This document shows, one piece after another, positions 33,682-42,159 of a DNA stretch of 64,000 nucleotides. This DNA comes from an uncultured Chloracidobacterium sp. (GTDB lineage: Bacteria; Acidobacteriota; Blastocatellia; Pyrinomonadales; Pyrinomonadaceae): assembly GCA_937941715.1 (NCBI GenBank), contig CALDGX010000228.1, positions 1 to 64,000 of the forward strand, written 5' to 3'. The notes beneath the pieces are model-generated. The model saw only the letters and a list, made by a program, of their open reading frames with translations. It searched no databases and was not told where the DNA came from. The translations under genes and the position numbers were made by a program. Within the stretch, counting starts at the first letter, position 1. Each line of letters starts with the position of its first letter.

Positions 33682-35031
33682 ATGAAGGTTTTTCGCCCTT
33701 TTCTTGGCATTATTGTGTCGTTATCGGTGTTGTTTTCGGCGGCCGCCGGCCAGAGGCCGCTAAACCCGTCAAAACGGGCCGCGGTGCCGCCGCAATATCA
33801 GATATTCGATCTCGGCGTAGTGCTCACGGGCGACAGCGCCTCGCAGGGGTTTGGCGTTTCGCCGGGCGGGATAGCGGTCGGAAGGTCCTTTCGAACGAAC
33901 GCGACGCAGGCGTTTTCCTGGACGTTCGGGCCGGGGATCGCCGGCCTGCCCAACCTCGGCGGACGCTCCTATTGCGTGGCAAACGCCGCGAATGATGCTG
34001 GTACTGTCGTGGGCACCGGGGCGACCACCGCTTTTGGGTCAGGTCGGCTTCCGGTCGTGTGGCAAAACGGTGTCGTTTCTCAATTGCCGTTGCCGGCCGG
34101 CGAGACGCTCGGTGACGCAAATGATGTTAATGCGTCGGGTGTCGCGGTCGGATCGGTAAATTCGGGAACCCTGCAGCGAGGTGCGATCTACAGCGGAGCG
34201 ACGGCGACCGTGATCACCCAAACGTCGTCGGGAGGCAGCTTTTTTACTACCGCATTCGGTATAAATGACGCCGGACGCATCGTCGGGATCGGGATCGATC
34301 CTTCAAACGCAGCCCGCAATGTCGGCTTGGTGTATGACATCGCCAGCGGTTCGGCGGTCGATATCGGGGCTCTCGCAGGACTCAACGGAGCGATCGCTTT
34401 CGGTATCGGCAACGGCGGACATGTGGTCGGGGCGAGTATGCTGAATCAGGGTTCCGGAACGCCTTTCATTTGGACGCAGGCCGGCGGAATGACGGCGATA
34501 CCGCTGCCGGCCGGAACGACACAAGGGTCGGCCCGAGCGGTCAACTCATCGGGCTGGGCAGTTGGGACGGCCTCATCCGCGTTCGCGATCCCGTTCTTAT
34601 ACGACGGCGTCAGCACATATAGGATCGCCGATCTGATCCCGGCAGGAACCGGATGGGATCTTTCGACCAACACGTCGTCATCGGCACTCGGGATCAGCGA
34701 CAACGGCATCATCGTCGGTACCGGCGTAATAAACGGGCTGACACACGCATACGCGATGATCCCGGTGACCGAAGTCGCATTGAGCGGCCGAGTCCTTAAT
34801 GCCGCGGGACAGGGCATCCGCAATTCTCTGGTGACGGTATCAGGCGGCGATCTGGGTTCACCCGTCACGGTCCAAACCGGCAGTTTTGGCAATTTTGTTG
34901 TTCGGGGGCTTCATTCCGCGCAAACCTACACGGTCACGGTCAACAGCAAACGATTTACATTTTCGCAGCCGTCGAGACAGGTTTCGCCCCTGGGTAATGT
35001 GACCGACATAGACTTTACAGCGGCGCCCTAA
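33682..35031 (+). CDS. Secreted HAF-repeat protein with C-terminal regulatory-like module
   Basis: The 449-residue protein has a signal peptide (to about residue 23). Repeats like GIAVGRSF...AFSWTFG and GRIVGIGIDPSN / GHVVGASMLN match the 'extracellular HAF repeat' family, which probably folds as a beta propeller, over residues 30-360. The last 85 residues (from LSGRVLNAAGQGI to FTAAP) form a carboxypeptidase-regulatory-like beta module. GGAGG lies before the ATG. The role is unknown; it is probably exposed or secreted. The C-terminal module resembles that of the giant protein at 49771, as described in the findings. Confidence 0.85.
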   Translation: MKVFRPFLGIIVSLSVLFSAAAGQRPLNPSKRAAVPPQYQIFDLGVVLTGDSASQGFGVSPGGIAVGRSFRTNATQAFSWTFGPGIAGLPNLGGRSYCVANAANDAGTVVGTGATTAFGSGRLPVVWQNGVVSQLPLPAGETLGDANDVNASGVAVGSVNSGTLQRGAIYSGATATVITQTSSGGSFFTTAFGINDAGRIVGIGIDPSNAARNVGLVYDIASGSAVDIGALAGLNGAIAFGIGNGGHVVGASMLNQGSGTPFIWTQAGGMTAIPLPAGTTQGSARAVNSSGWAVGTASSAFAIPFLYDGVSTYRIADLIPAGTGWDLSTNTSSSALGISDNGIIVGTGVINGLTHAYAMIPVTEVALSGRVLNAAGQGIRNSLVTVSGGDLGSPVTVQTGSFGNFVVRGLHSAQTYTVTVNSKRFTFSQPSRQVSPLGNVTDIDFTAAP

Positions 35032-35104
35032 CGAGCGAACTTGCGTAAATTACCATCTCGGGGATATTCGATATTTTGGGCGGAGTTATTTCGTCCGGAC
35101 GTTG

Positions 35105-35713
35105 TCAGGCCGGCGGAAGTAGGTTGAATTGCCACGTTTTGGGTTCGAATTTCTCGAGGCCGCCATCCTTATCCCGGATGAAGAACTGAATATTTACCGA
35201 TGTCCCGGCTTCGGTTGGAGATCGGAGGACGACCTGATCTTCGAACGGTGCCGGCGAAACGTCGACCCTCGGATCCCAATCGAGGTCTAGACCAAGTGCA
35301 TCGATGATCCGCGAGGTGACCCGTCCGGCGACCTCAAGGAAATCGTGCGGTGCGGTGCGTTTATTGTCCACGACGACAGAGTTGCGAAGAAATCTGTACT
35401 TGCCGTTCCCGTCGGCCTCGAAATAAGCGGTAACCGACAGAAGATCCTTCTTCGAGGCCGAGGCAAAAATAGATGCCTTTGAAGCATCGGCAATTTCGCG
35501 TATCAAACCAAGATCGTGCTCGGCCGCCGATCCGGCATCCGGCGCAATGCCGGCGAACCTGGCGAGGTCGACCAACGCTGCGGCGATCTTACCGGCAAGC
35601 CGGGTATGATCGGAGCGGTCGGGCCTCACAGCTACTTGTTCGGTCAGGGCTGAATTCAGCGATTCCCAACGGTCAATCACATCGCTTCTGAGTCGGTCGG
35701 ATAATTCGTTCAT
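35105..35713 (-). CDS. Hypothetical cytoplasmic protein
   Basis: The 202-residue protein (from MNELSDRLRSDVIDRWESLN) has a helical first half and a beta-rich second half (VTAYFEADGNGKYRFLRN; VNIQFFIRDKDGG). No signal peptide, membrane segment or recognised motif is seen. The frame is open further upstream into the neighbouring gene, but only ATG 35713 or 35752 are reasonable starts. It lies downstream of the strong terminator of the CHRD/FG-GAP gene, so it must have its own promoter. Confidence 0.6.
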   Translation of the reverse strand: MNELSDRLRSDVIDRWESLNSALTEQVAVRPDRSDHTRLAGKIAAALVDLARFAGIAPDAGSAAEHDLGLIREIADASKASIFASASKKDLLSVTAYFEADGNGKYRFLRNSVVVDNKRTAPHDFLEVAGRVTSRIIDALGLDLDWDPRVDVSPAPFEDQVVLRSPTEAGTSVNIQFFIRDKDGGLEKFEPKTWQFNLLPPA

Positions 35714-35793
35714 TGTCTGAGAAATGCTAGCACAATTGCGTTCCGAGTTCATTTGCGGTGATATCCGGTCGATGCTGACCGCCTGAATGGAAC

Positions 35794-35828
35794 AAAAAAA
35801 GCCGGCGGACTCGTGTAGAGCCGCCGGC
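35794..35828 (-). terminator. Strong intrinsic terminator of the CHRD/FG-GAP gene
   Basis: On the minus strand the stem GCCGGCGG/CCGCCGGC (35801-35808 with 35821-35828) is followed by seven T residues. It lies 22 bases past the stop at 35851. Confidence 0.92.
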
Positions 35829-35850
35829 AAGTTCACCGCAAATCGATCAA

Positions 35851-38022
35851 CTATTGCGGAGCATAGGCCACCTGGATCGGACGATCGGTCGAGATACCGA
35901 ACTGGAAGACGTCCATTCCATTGTCGGAACTTCGCAGTATGTACCACTGGCCGCTCGAAGGACGGAAAACCGCAATATCGGTCATTCCGTCTCCATCGAA
36001 TTCGCAAGCAACAGGAATGTCGCCGCCCGCTCCCCAGCGAATTGCCGAGAACTGGTTGTCCGAACTCCGATAGATGTACCACGTGCCTGAAGCCGGACGA
36101 TACACGGCCACATCGCTTGTGCCGTCGCCGTCGAAATCGCCCGCAACGGCCCGGTCGCCCACCATTCCCCAGTGCATCGCGGTCATTCCGTTGTCAGAAC
36201 TGCGGCGAATGTACCAGTCGCCGACACTCGGACGGAAAATAGCCATGTCGTTAATGCCGTCGCCGTCAAAATCGCCGGCAACAGGACGATCGCCGGCCAT
36301 GCCCCAACGAGTCACCGAATAGCCGTCATCAGAGCTCCGGAGCACATACCAATTTCCGTCAGTCGGCCTGAATATTGCCAGATCGTTGACGCCGTCACCG
36401 TCGTAATCGCCGACAACGGGGATATCACCGCTTATGCCGAACCGCGAATAAGTGATCTCGCCGGTTCCGCTTCGGCGGATCTGCCAAGTACCGGTCGACG
36501 GTGTGAACATGGCGATGTCCGCCATTCCGTCGCCGTCATAGTCACCCTGGACGTTCATGTCACCGGGCTGTCCGATCGACTGCATCGAATATGTGTTGTC
36601 ACCGCTGCCGAGGGTGTACCAATCGTTTCCGGCATTGTCCGGCGCGAGTCCCGTACGAGGCCTAACCACGCTTAGGTCAGAAAGGCCGTCGCCGTTGAAA
36701 TCGTCGCGGCGATTTACCGGCCGGAGTTGGCCGCGGATCTCGCCATCGGGGTAGCCAGCGGCCGTATTGGTGTCGCCGGTCGCGATCTGGATGTACCACG
36801 CACCGTTTCGAAGCTGAGCAACCTGCTGCGGTGTCACATCAAATGATTGCGGTGCCGTCATTCCCGAGGTTCCGCCATTATTCGCTACCGTGAAGATAAC
36901 GGGGCCTGTGGCGTTCGGGCCGGCCGGTCCGTTGATCGTGATAGTGGTCGCCGGAGCGGTCAAATGAGTATAAGCAACACGGACATTGATCGCCGTGGCC
37001 GTCGGATTCAAGGTAACAAATCCGAAACCGCGTCCCGGTGTTGTCACAGGCGGGACAACTGCGTGTCCATTCATCTTCGCCGCAAATGCACGGGCCGGAA
37101 GCGGATCGGGCGGCGGGGTCGGGCTGCCCGTAGGTGTCGGCGTGGGTGACGGCGGCGGAGGCGGTGCACCAAAAGTGCCGCCAAGCAGGGTCGTTCCGGC
37201 GTTGCGAATCGTCATCGGCGTGCCCGCGGTGATCAACGGAAACGTGCTGTTGCTGTTGCCCCAGAGGCGTAGCGAACCACTGTGGTTGAAAAGTGTGATC
37301 GTTCCCACCGGGCTGCCGGCGACGACGACGTTAAGCACGGTGCCGTTGGGCAAATTGATGTTCGAAACAAATACTTCGAACAGCCGCGGGCCGGGCCCAA
37401 ATTCTGTGTATTCTGCCAGGCCTCGCGGAACGAGAGTTGTCGAGATGGCCGGAGCCGAAAGTTGCGCGATCAAACGCAGCGAGGGTGTCGGCATCGGTGA
37501 CGGCGTTGGAGGCGGCACGGTCGGCGAAACGGTCGGAAGTGGCGTCGGCGGCGGCCCGAAAGCACCGCTAACGATCGCGGCATCACCATTCTTAATGGTC
37601 AAAACATCGCCGACGACCACCGTCGGCACGGTGTCGCCATTGGCCGTCGTCAGGTGCAGGACACCGCGACGGACCGGGTCAAGCGTCATCGAACCGACGG
37701 TCGCCGTGTTCAATACCACACTAAGTTGTGTTCCGGCCGGCAGATTTACCCCGTTGACCTCGACATGTAAAACGCGCTGGGCCGAGCCGGCCGACATAAA
37801 GGTGTTGTAGCTGGCCGATCCTATCGGCAGAGCGTTCGCCGTCGGGCTGCCGCTCGGGACTGCCAGTAAACGTGCGAAAAGGCCCGCCGTCGCAGTCGTC
37901 GTTTGAGCCTGCGAATTTGGGCTCCCGATCTGAAATGCAAATGGCAATACGAGCCACAGGGCTATTGCTGTCAGTGTCAGCGTCAGTGCTCGCGGCCGTT
38001 GAAGAAGTGCAGAATTTAACAT
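35851..38022 (-). CDS. Secreted CHRD and FG-GAP repeat protein
   Basis: The 723-residue protein has a signal peptide (hydrophobic core about residues 15-32). Two tandem copies of a domain of about 100 residues follow (each ending in IKNGDAAIVSGAFG or IRNAGTTLLGGTFG). They are joined by proline-rich linkers (PTPLPTVSPTVPPPTPSP; PPPPPSPTPTPTG). A CHRD domain (about residues 320-440: FAAKMNGHAVVPPVT to GYPDGEIRGQL) comes next. Six FG-GAP/VCBS-type repeats end the protein (GDYDGDGVNDLAIFRP pattern), probably a calcium-binding propeller. GGAG lies before ATG 38022. It is probably surface-exposed; the function is unknown. Confidence 0.85.
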   Translation of the reverse strand: MLNSALLQRPRALTLTLTAIALWLVLPFAFQIGSPNSQAQTTTATAGLFARLLAVPSGSPTANALPIGSASYNTFMSAGSAQRVLHVEVNGVNLPAGTQLSVVLNTATVGSMTLDPVRRGVLHLTTANGDTVPTVVVGDVLTIKNGDAAIVSGAFGPPPTPLPTVSPTVPPPTPSPMPTPSLRLIAQLSAPAISTTLVPRGLAEYTEFGPGPRLFEVFVSNINLPNGTVLNVVVAGSPVGTITLFNHSGSLRLWGNSNSTFPLITAGTPMTIRNAGTTLLGGTFGAPPPPPSPTPTPTGSPTPPPDPLPARAFAAKMNGHAVVPPVTTPGRGFGFVTLNPTATAINVRVAYTHLTAPATTITINGPAGPNATGPVIFTVANNGGTSGMTAPQSFDVTPQQVAQLRNGAWYIQIATGDTNTAAGYPDGEIRGQLRPVNRRDDFNGDGLSDLSVVRPRTGLAPDNAGNDWYTLGSGDNTYSMQSIGQPGDMNVQGDYDGDGMADIAMFTPSTGTWQIRRSGTGEITYSRFGISGDIPVVGDYDGDGVNDLAIFRPTDGNWYVLRSSDDGYSVTRWGMAGDRPVAGDFDGDGINDMAIFRPSVGDWYIRRSSDNGMTAMHWGMVGDRAVAGDFDGDGTSDVAVYRPASGTWYIYRSSDNQFSAIRWGAGGDIPVACEFDGDGMTDIAVFRPSSGQWYILRSSDNGMDVFQFGISTDRPIQVAYAPQ
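35866..36690 (-). repeat. FG-GAP coding repeats (about 135 bp, six copies)
   Basis: Six tandem imperfect copies of about 45 codons encode D/G-rich loops (D-x-DGDG-x-x-D) followed by FRPxxGxWYxxRSSD and WGxxGDxPVA. Similarity between copies is high enough for recombination to change copy number. Confidence 0.8.
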
Positions 38023-38448
38023 CGCTCGAATCTCCAAGATAAAGTAAGTTCTAAAAATGCCTTACGCTCCGGATGTCCGCCGCAGTTATGCAGGCAGATC
38101 AGGAGAATTTCGGAAAAATGCGCCGGGTATTGGGTTCAAAATCGATACTACACTCATTAGACGTTTAAAAGTACAGTTAGGTCGCAAAAAATCACTTTTT
38201 TTGTCGACCGAAACACCATTTGTCGTACTCTCCCTGAGCCGGGCGGGGTTTATTCGGCAACCGAGTCAAAAGAACCACCGGATTTATAGAATTCTGCTGC
38301 CAATCGGTCTTTACTCACTACATCGAACAAGTAATGAGCCGGCCGGATCTTTGAGTGGATCTGGTGTTGCTTTTGCCGGATGATTTTGCGTAAATAGTAT
38401 CAACCCTAAAAGTTACGCGAACATCGAAGTGAATTTTTTCCATTGAGT
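38023..38448. other. Divergent intergenic region between CHRD gene and lon
   Basis: About 425 bases separate the divergent starts of the minus-strand CHRD/FG-GAP gene and lon. It contains the inverted repeat listed at 38180. I see no CIRCE element (TTAGCACTC-N9-GAGTGCTAA) and no clear heat-shock promoter. A frame of about 108 codons crosses it on the plus strand but has no protein-like features. Confidence 0.5.
38180..38209. promoter_or_regulatory. Inverted repeat, possible operator
   Basis: GGTCGCAAAAAA and TTTTTTTGTCGACC form an imperfect palindrome around a short centre (ATCAC region), with one bulged base. It lies between two divergent starts, where a transcription factor could control both. 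It could instead be a chance A/T hairpin. Confidence 0.3.
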
Positions 38449-40875
38449 ATGCAAGAATTTACAGATCAAATGCCGTCGGACATTGAGCGCTTTCCGATGG
38501 TTCCCATTCGGGACGTCGTTATTTTCCCCTACACGAAGGTCGCATTTAAGATCGGCAGGCCCAGTTCCGTGATGGCGCTGGAACAGGCGATGACCGGCGA
38601 ACGGCAGATCTTTTTGGCGACACAGCATGACGCTTCGGTTGACGAACCAAACGCGGAACAGATATTCGAGGTTGGTACCCTCGGGCGGATCCTGCAGGCT
38701 CAGCGTCAGGAGAACGGCCAGATAAAGGTCGTGGTCGAAGGAAGAGAACGCGGCCGAATGGTGAGGGTCGAGCAGGATGACGAGGGAATGTTCTACGCTC
38801 ACGTTCGGCGTGTCCCATCGACCGACGAATCGGGCTACCGGACGGACGGGCTGCTTCAGCGGCTGCATGCGTTGGTCGAACAGCTTTTGAGGGTGTCGCC
38901 TGACGCATACACCGACGCGCTTCACGCCGCACTGCGAGGCGTTTCGGCGGCCCAGATCGCCGATTCGATGTCGTCGCACCTGCGGATCGAGGTCGCCGAA
39001 AAACAAGAATTGCTCGAGACCGTTTCAGTCCAGGAACGCTTGCAGCGGCTGATAGATGTGCTCGAAGCAGAGATAGATAAACGCCAACTCGACCGCAACA
39101 TCCATTCGCGAACGAAAAAGCAAATGGACAAGCATCAGCGCGAGTACTACCTGAACGAGCAGATCAAGGCGATCCACAAAGAACTCGGCCGCAAGGACGA
39201 AAAAGCCGAACTCGACGAACTGAAGGCGAAGATCGAAGCTGCCGGAATGTCTGACGAGGCCAAAGACAAGGCGATGCAGGAGTTTGCCCGGCTCGAAGCG
39301 ATGCCGCCGATGTCAGCCGAAAGCACCGTTTCGCGAAACTATCTGGATTGGCTCATTAACGTGCCGTGGAAGGAGAGGTCAGAGGAGATCGAAGACCTGA
39401 ATGCAGCAGAAGCGACGCTCAACGAGGACCATTATGGCCTCGAGAAGATAAAAGAACGCATTCTTGAATTCTTGGCCGTTCGCCAATTGGTAAAAAATCC
39501 GAAGGGTACGATCCTGTGTTTCGTCGGTGCACCCGGCGTGGGCAAGACCAGCCTCGGTAAATCGATCGCCAATGCGACGGGGCGAAAGTTCGTCCGGCTC
39601 GCCCTTGGCGGCGTCCACGACGAAGCGGAGATCCGCGGCCACCGCCGCACATACATCGGTTCGATGCCGGGGCAGATCGTCCAACTGATGAAACGTGCCG
39701 GTACGACCAATCCGGTCATACTGCTCGACGAGGTCGATAAGCTCGGGCGTGATTACCGCGGCGATCCGAGTGCGGCCCTTTTGGAGGTGCTCGACCCGGA
39801 ACAAAATAGTACTTTCAGAGACCACTATCTTGATGTCGATTATGATCTGTCGCATGTGTTCTTTATCGCGACGGCAAATGTACTTCACACGATACCGCCG
39901 GCATTGCAGGACCGCCTTGAGATTCTGAGTCTTTCGGGTTACACCGAGCGTGAAAAGGCCGAGATCGCAAAGCGTCACCTAATACCCAAGCAGTGCGAAA
40001 ACAGCGGCATCGACAGCGAAAAGGTCGTTTTTACATATGACGGTATTCTGGAGGCAATACGTCACTATACCCGCGAGGCGGGCGTTCGAAACCTCGAACG
40101 GGAGATCGGTTCATGCCTCAGGAAAGTTGCACGCCAATTCGTCGCCGCCGAGGATAAGGACTCGTTCCGCGTGGTGATCGACGCCGAAAAGGTTCAGGAG
40201 TTGCTCGGCACGATCCGATTTCGAAAGCAGGACATCGCCCGTAAGAGCGAGGTCGGGCTTGTTAACGGTCTGGCATGGACCGAGGTCGGTGGTGATGTGT
40301 TGCAGGTCGAGGCTACGCTGGTCAAAGGCAAAGGCGATGTGACGCTGACCGGTAAGCTTGGCGAGGTAATGCAGGAGTCGGCAAAAGCTGCCCTGACCTG
40401 CGTTCGAACGCGTGCCGAAGAGTTGGGGATAGACCCTGCTGATTTTCGCGAAAAGGACCTTCACATACACGTCCCCGAGGGGGCGATACCGAAGGACGGC
40501 CCGAGTGCCGGTATCACGCTCGCAACGGCGATGGTGTCAGCACTGACCAAACGGCCGGCAAGGCACGATGTCGCGATGACCGGCGAGATCACTCTTCGCG
40601 GCAAGGTCCTGCCGATCGGCGGTGTCAAGGAAAAACTCCTTGCCGCACACAGGTTCGGGCTGAAGACTATTATCTTGTCCAAAGAGAACGAAAAGGACCT
40701 GGCGGAGATACCGGACGAGGTTCGCGACGAGTTGACCATACATTCGGTCGATATGATCGACGAGGTGTTAAAGATCGCTCTCGAACCGACTACGGCCGCT
40801 GATGCGACGATCCACGCACCGCAAGTTTGGAACAGTGATCCGGCTGGGCCCGAGATCACCGCTTCGATTGAATAA
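38449..40875 (+). CDS. lon: ATP-dependent Lon protease
   Basis: The 808-residue protein has the LonA layout. The N-terminal substrate-binding domain starts near FPMVPIRDVVIFPY. The AAA+ module has Walker A GAPGVGKTS near residue 360 and VILLDEVDKLG. The protease domain has catalytic Ser686 in PKDGPSAGIT and Lys729 in GGVKEKLLAAHR. It degrades misfolded and regulatory proteins. ATG 38449 is chosen over a TTG at 38443. It is followed 21 bases later by an unknown gene coupled to engB. Confidence 0.98.
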   Translation: MQEFTDQMPSDIERFPMVPIRDVVIFPYTKVAFKIGRPSSVMALEQAMTGERQIFLATQHDASVDEPNAEQIFEVGTLGRILQAQRQENGQIKVVVEGRERGRMVRVEQDDEGMFYAHVRRVPSTDESGYRTDGLLQRLHALVEQLLRVSPDAYTDALHAALRGVSAAQIADSMSSHLRIEVAEKQELLETVSVQERLQRLIDVLEAEIDKRQLDRNIHSRTKKQMDKHQREYYLNEQIKAIHKELGRKDEKAELDELKAKIEAAGMSDEAKDKAMQEFARLEAMPPMSAESTVSRNYLDWLINVPWKERSEEIEDLNAAEATLNEDHYGLEKIKERILEFLAVRQLVKNPKGTILCFVGAPGVGKTSLGKSIANATGRKFVRLALGGVHDEAEIRGHRRTYIGSMPGQIVQLMKRAGTTNPVILLDEVDKLGRDYRGDPSAALLEVLDPEQNSTFRDHYLDVDYDLSHVFFIATANVLHTIPPALQDRLEILSLSGYTEREKAEIAKRHLIPKQCENSGIDSEKVVFTYDGILEAIRHYTREAGVRNLEREIGSCLRKVARQFVAAEDKDSFRVVIDAEKVQELLGTIRFRKQDIARKSEVGLVNGLAWTEVGGDVLQVEATLVKGKGDVTLTGKLGEVMQESAKAALTCVRTRAEELGIDPADFREKDLHIHVPEGAIPKDGPSAGITLATAMVSALTKRPARHDVAMTGEITLRGKVLPIGGVKEKLLAAHRFGLKTIILSKENEKDLAEIPDEVRDELTIHSVDMIDEVLKIALEPTTAADATIHAPQVWNSDPAGPEITASIE

Positions 40876-40896
40876 GCGGACAAATATTATCCAATT

Positions 40897-41355
40897 ATGA
40901 GCAAAGAATTTCACTCGGCAGAACTGATCCTCAAGCTTTACGACCTTCGGCGCGAGGACAAAATGCGTGATGCCCGAGCCTGGTTCATCGGTTTTTTTCC
41001 TGATTCGGTCGAAGACGTCATCAAGACCATGATCGACCCGACGACGAGTGCGAATTTTCGGATGGTGACCAGTTACTGGGATATGGCGGCGAGTTTCGTC
41101 AATCGAGGTGCGATCGATGAAGCGATGTTCATGGACTCGGCCGGCGAGATCTGGGTTGTTTTTTGCAAGGTCCAGCCTTATGTCGCCGAACTCCGCGAGC
41201 GGATCGGAAGCCCAAATACGATGAAGCATATGGAAGAGCTTCTGATGCGGCAGCCCAATGCCCTCGAAACGTTGGCGGTAAGACGCGAAACGATGAAGCG
41301 TTGGATGCAGGCCCGTGCCGAAATGGCAAATGCGGGCGATTCGACCGGTCAATGA
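40897..41355 (+). CDS. Conserved-looking hypothetical protein coupled to engB
   Basis: The 152-residue soluble protein is mostly helical (SAELILKLYDLRREDKMRDA; HMEELLMRQPNALETLAVRR), with an aromatic WFIGFFPDSVEDV segment. No catalytic motif or family is recognised. It lies 21 bases after lon, and its stop overlaps the engB start as ATGA. The tight linkage suggests a role connected with protein quality control or ribosome assembly, but only from context. Confidence 0.8.
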   Translation: MSKEFHSAELILKLYDLRREDKMRDARAWFIGFFPDSVEDVIKTMIDPTTSANFRMVTSYWDMAASFVNRGAIDEAMFMDSAGEIWVVFCKVQPYVAELRERIGSPNTMKHMEELLMRQPNALETLAVRRETMKRWMQARAEMANAGDSTGQ

Positions 41356-41945
41356 AGATCATCTCAGCCGAATTTACGAAGAGCGCCTTTGACCGCGCCC
41401 ATTGGACCACCGACGGTTTGCCGGAGATATCATTTTTAGGCCGTTCTAATGTCGGTAAGTCGTCTCTTCTGAATTCGCTCCTTCATCGAAAAGGACTGGC
41501 CCGAACGTCGAATACACCGGGACGCACACAAAGCATCAATTTTTTTCGCGTTAACGACCGATTCTATTTTGCGGATCTGCCGGGTTACGGTTACGCAAAG
41601 GTCTCAAAATCTATGCGGGCCGATTGGGGAAAGATGGCCGAGGAGTATCTTGCCGAACGGCGGGAACTGGTACTGTCCATCCAACTCGTCGATTCGAGAC
41701 ATTCGCCGACCGAACTTGACCGTCAGCTTCACGAATGGATGACGGTTAACGAAAAGTCGAGGATCATCGTCGCGACCAAGGCGGACAAACTCTCGAATAA
41801 CGAACTCGCCAAGAATCTGCGGGTGATCGAAAGGGAATTGCCCGGGGCGAGGGTGATAGCATTTTCGTCGCAGACGGGCCGCGGACGCGATGCCGTATGG
41901 AGCGAGATCGAGTCGGCGGTGAATAAAAGTGAAGATTTTAGTTGA
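41352..41945 (+). CDS. engB: Ribosome biogenesis GTP-binding protein EngB/YsxC/YihA
   Basis: The 197-residue TRAFAC GTPase has the G1 motif GRSNVGKSSLL, the switch region NTPGRTQSINFF, the G3 motif DLPGYGYAKV, and the TKADKL specificity motif (here ATKADKLSNNE). It acts in large-subunit assembly and is usually essential. The ATG overlaps the previous gene's stop (ATGA), so translation is coupled. The 214-base gap that follows, before rho, holds a weak stem (TTCCAG/CTGGAA at 41999-42020). Confidence 0.96.
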   Translation: MKIISAEFTKSAFDRAHWTTDGLPEISFLGRSNVGKSSLLNSLLHRKGLARTSNTPGRTQSINFFRVNDRFYFADLPGYGYAKVSKSMRADWGKMAEEYLAERRELVLSIQLVDSRHSPTELDRQLHEWMTVNEKSRIIVATKADKLSNNELAKNLRVIERELPGARVIAFSSQTGRGRDAVWSEIESAVNKSEDFS

Positions 41946-42159
41946 TTTATCGTTCCGAATGTTGTAATTATTAACTATCGCCTTAATCCAAGGTTTCTTT
42001 CCAGGTCATAAAAACTGGAATCTTTGTTATTAATACTCACAATCCATTTGTTTCGCCTGCGGCCCGAAAGCACTTCCGATCATTTGATCCGGCCTGCGAT
42101 GCAACACAATTTGAATAGCCTCAACGTAATTTATTTTATCCACTTTCACACCGACTGAC

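Noticed and set aside
35866..36690. Regular 135-bp repeats as a possible CRISPR or satellite
   Set aside because: Repeats are in frame and encode FG-GAP modules; there are no short identical repeats with unique spacers.
38057..38383. 108-codon frame between the CHRD gene and lon
   Set aside because: Basic, low-similarity product without ribosome site in an A+T-rich regulatory region; treated as non-coding.
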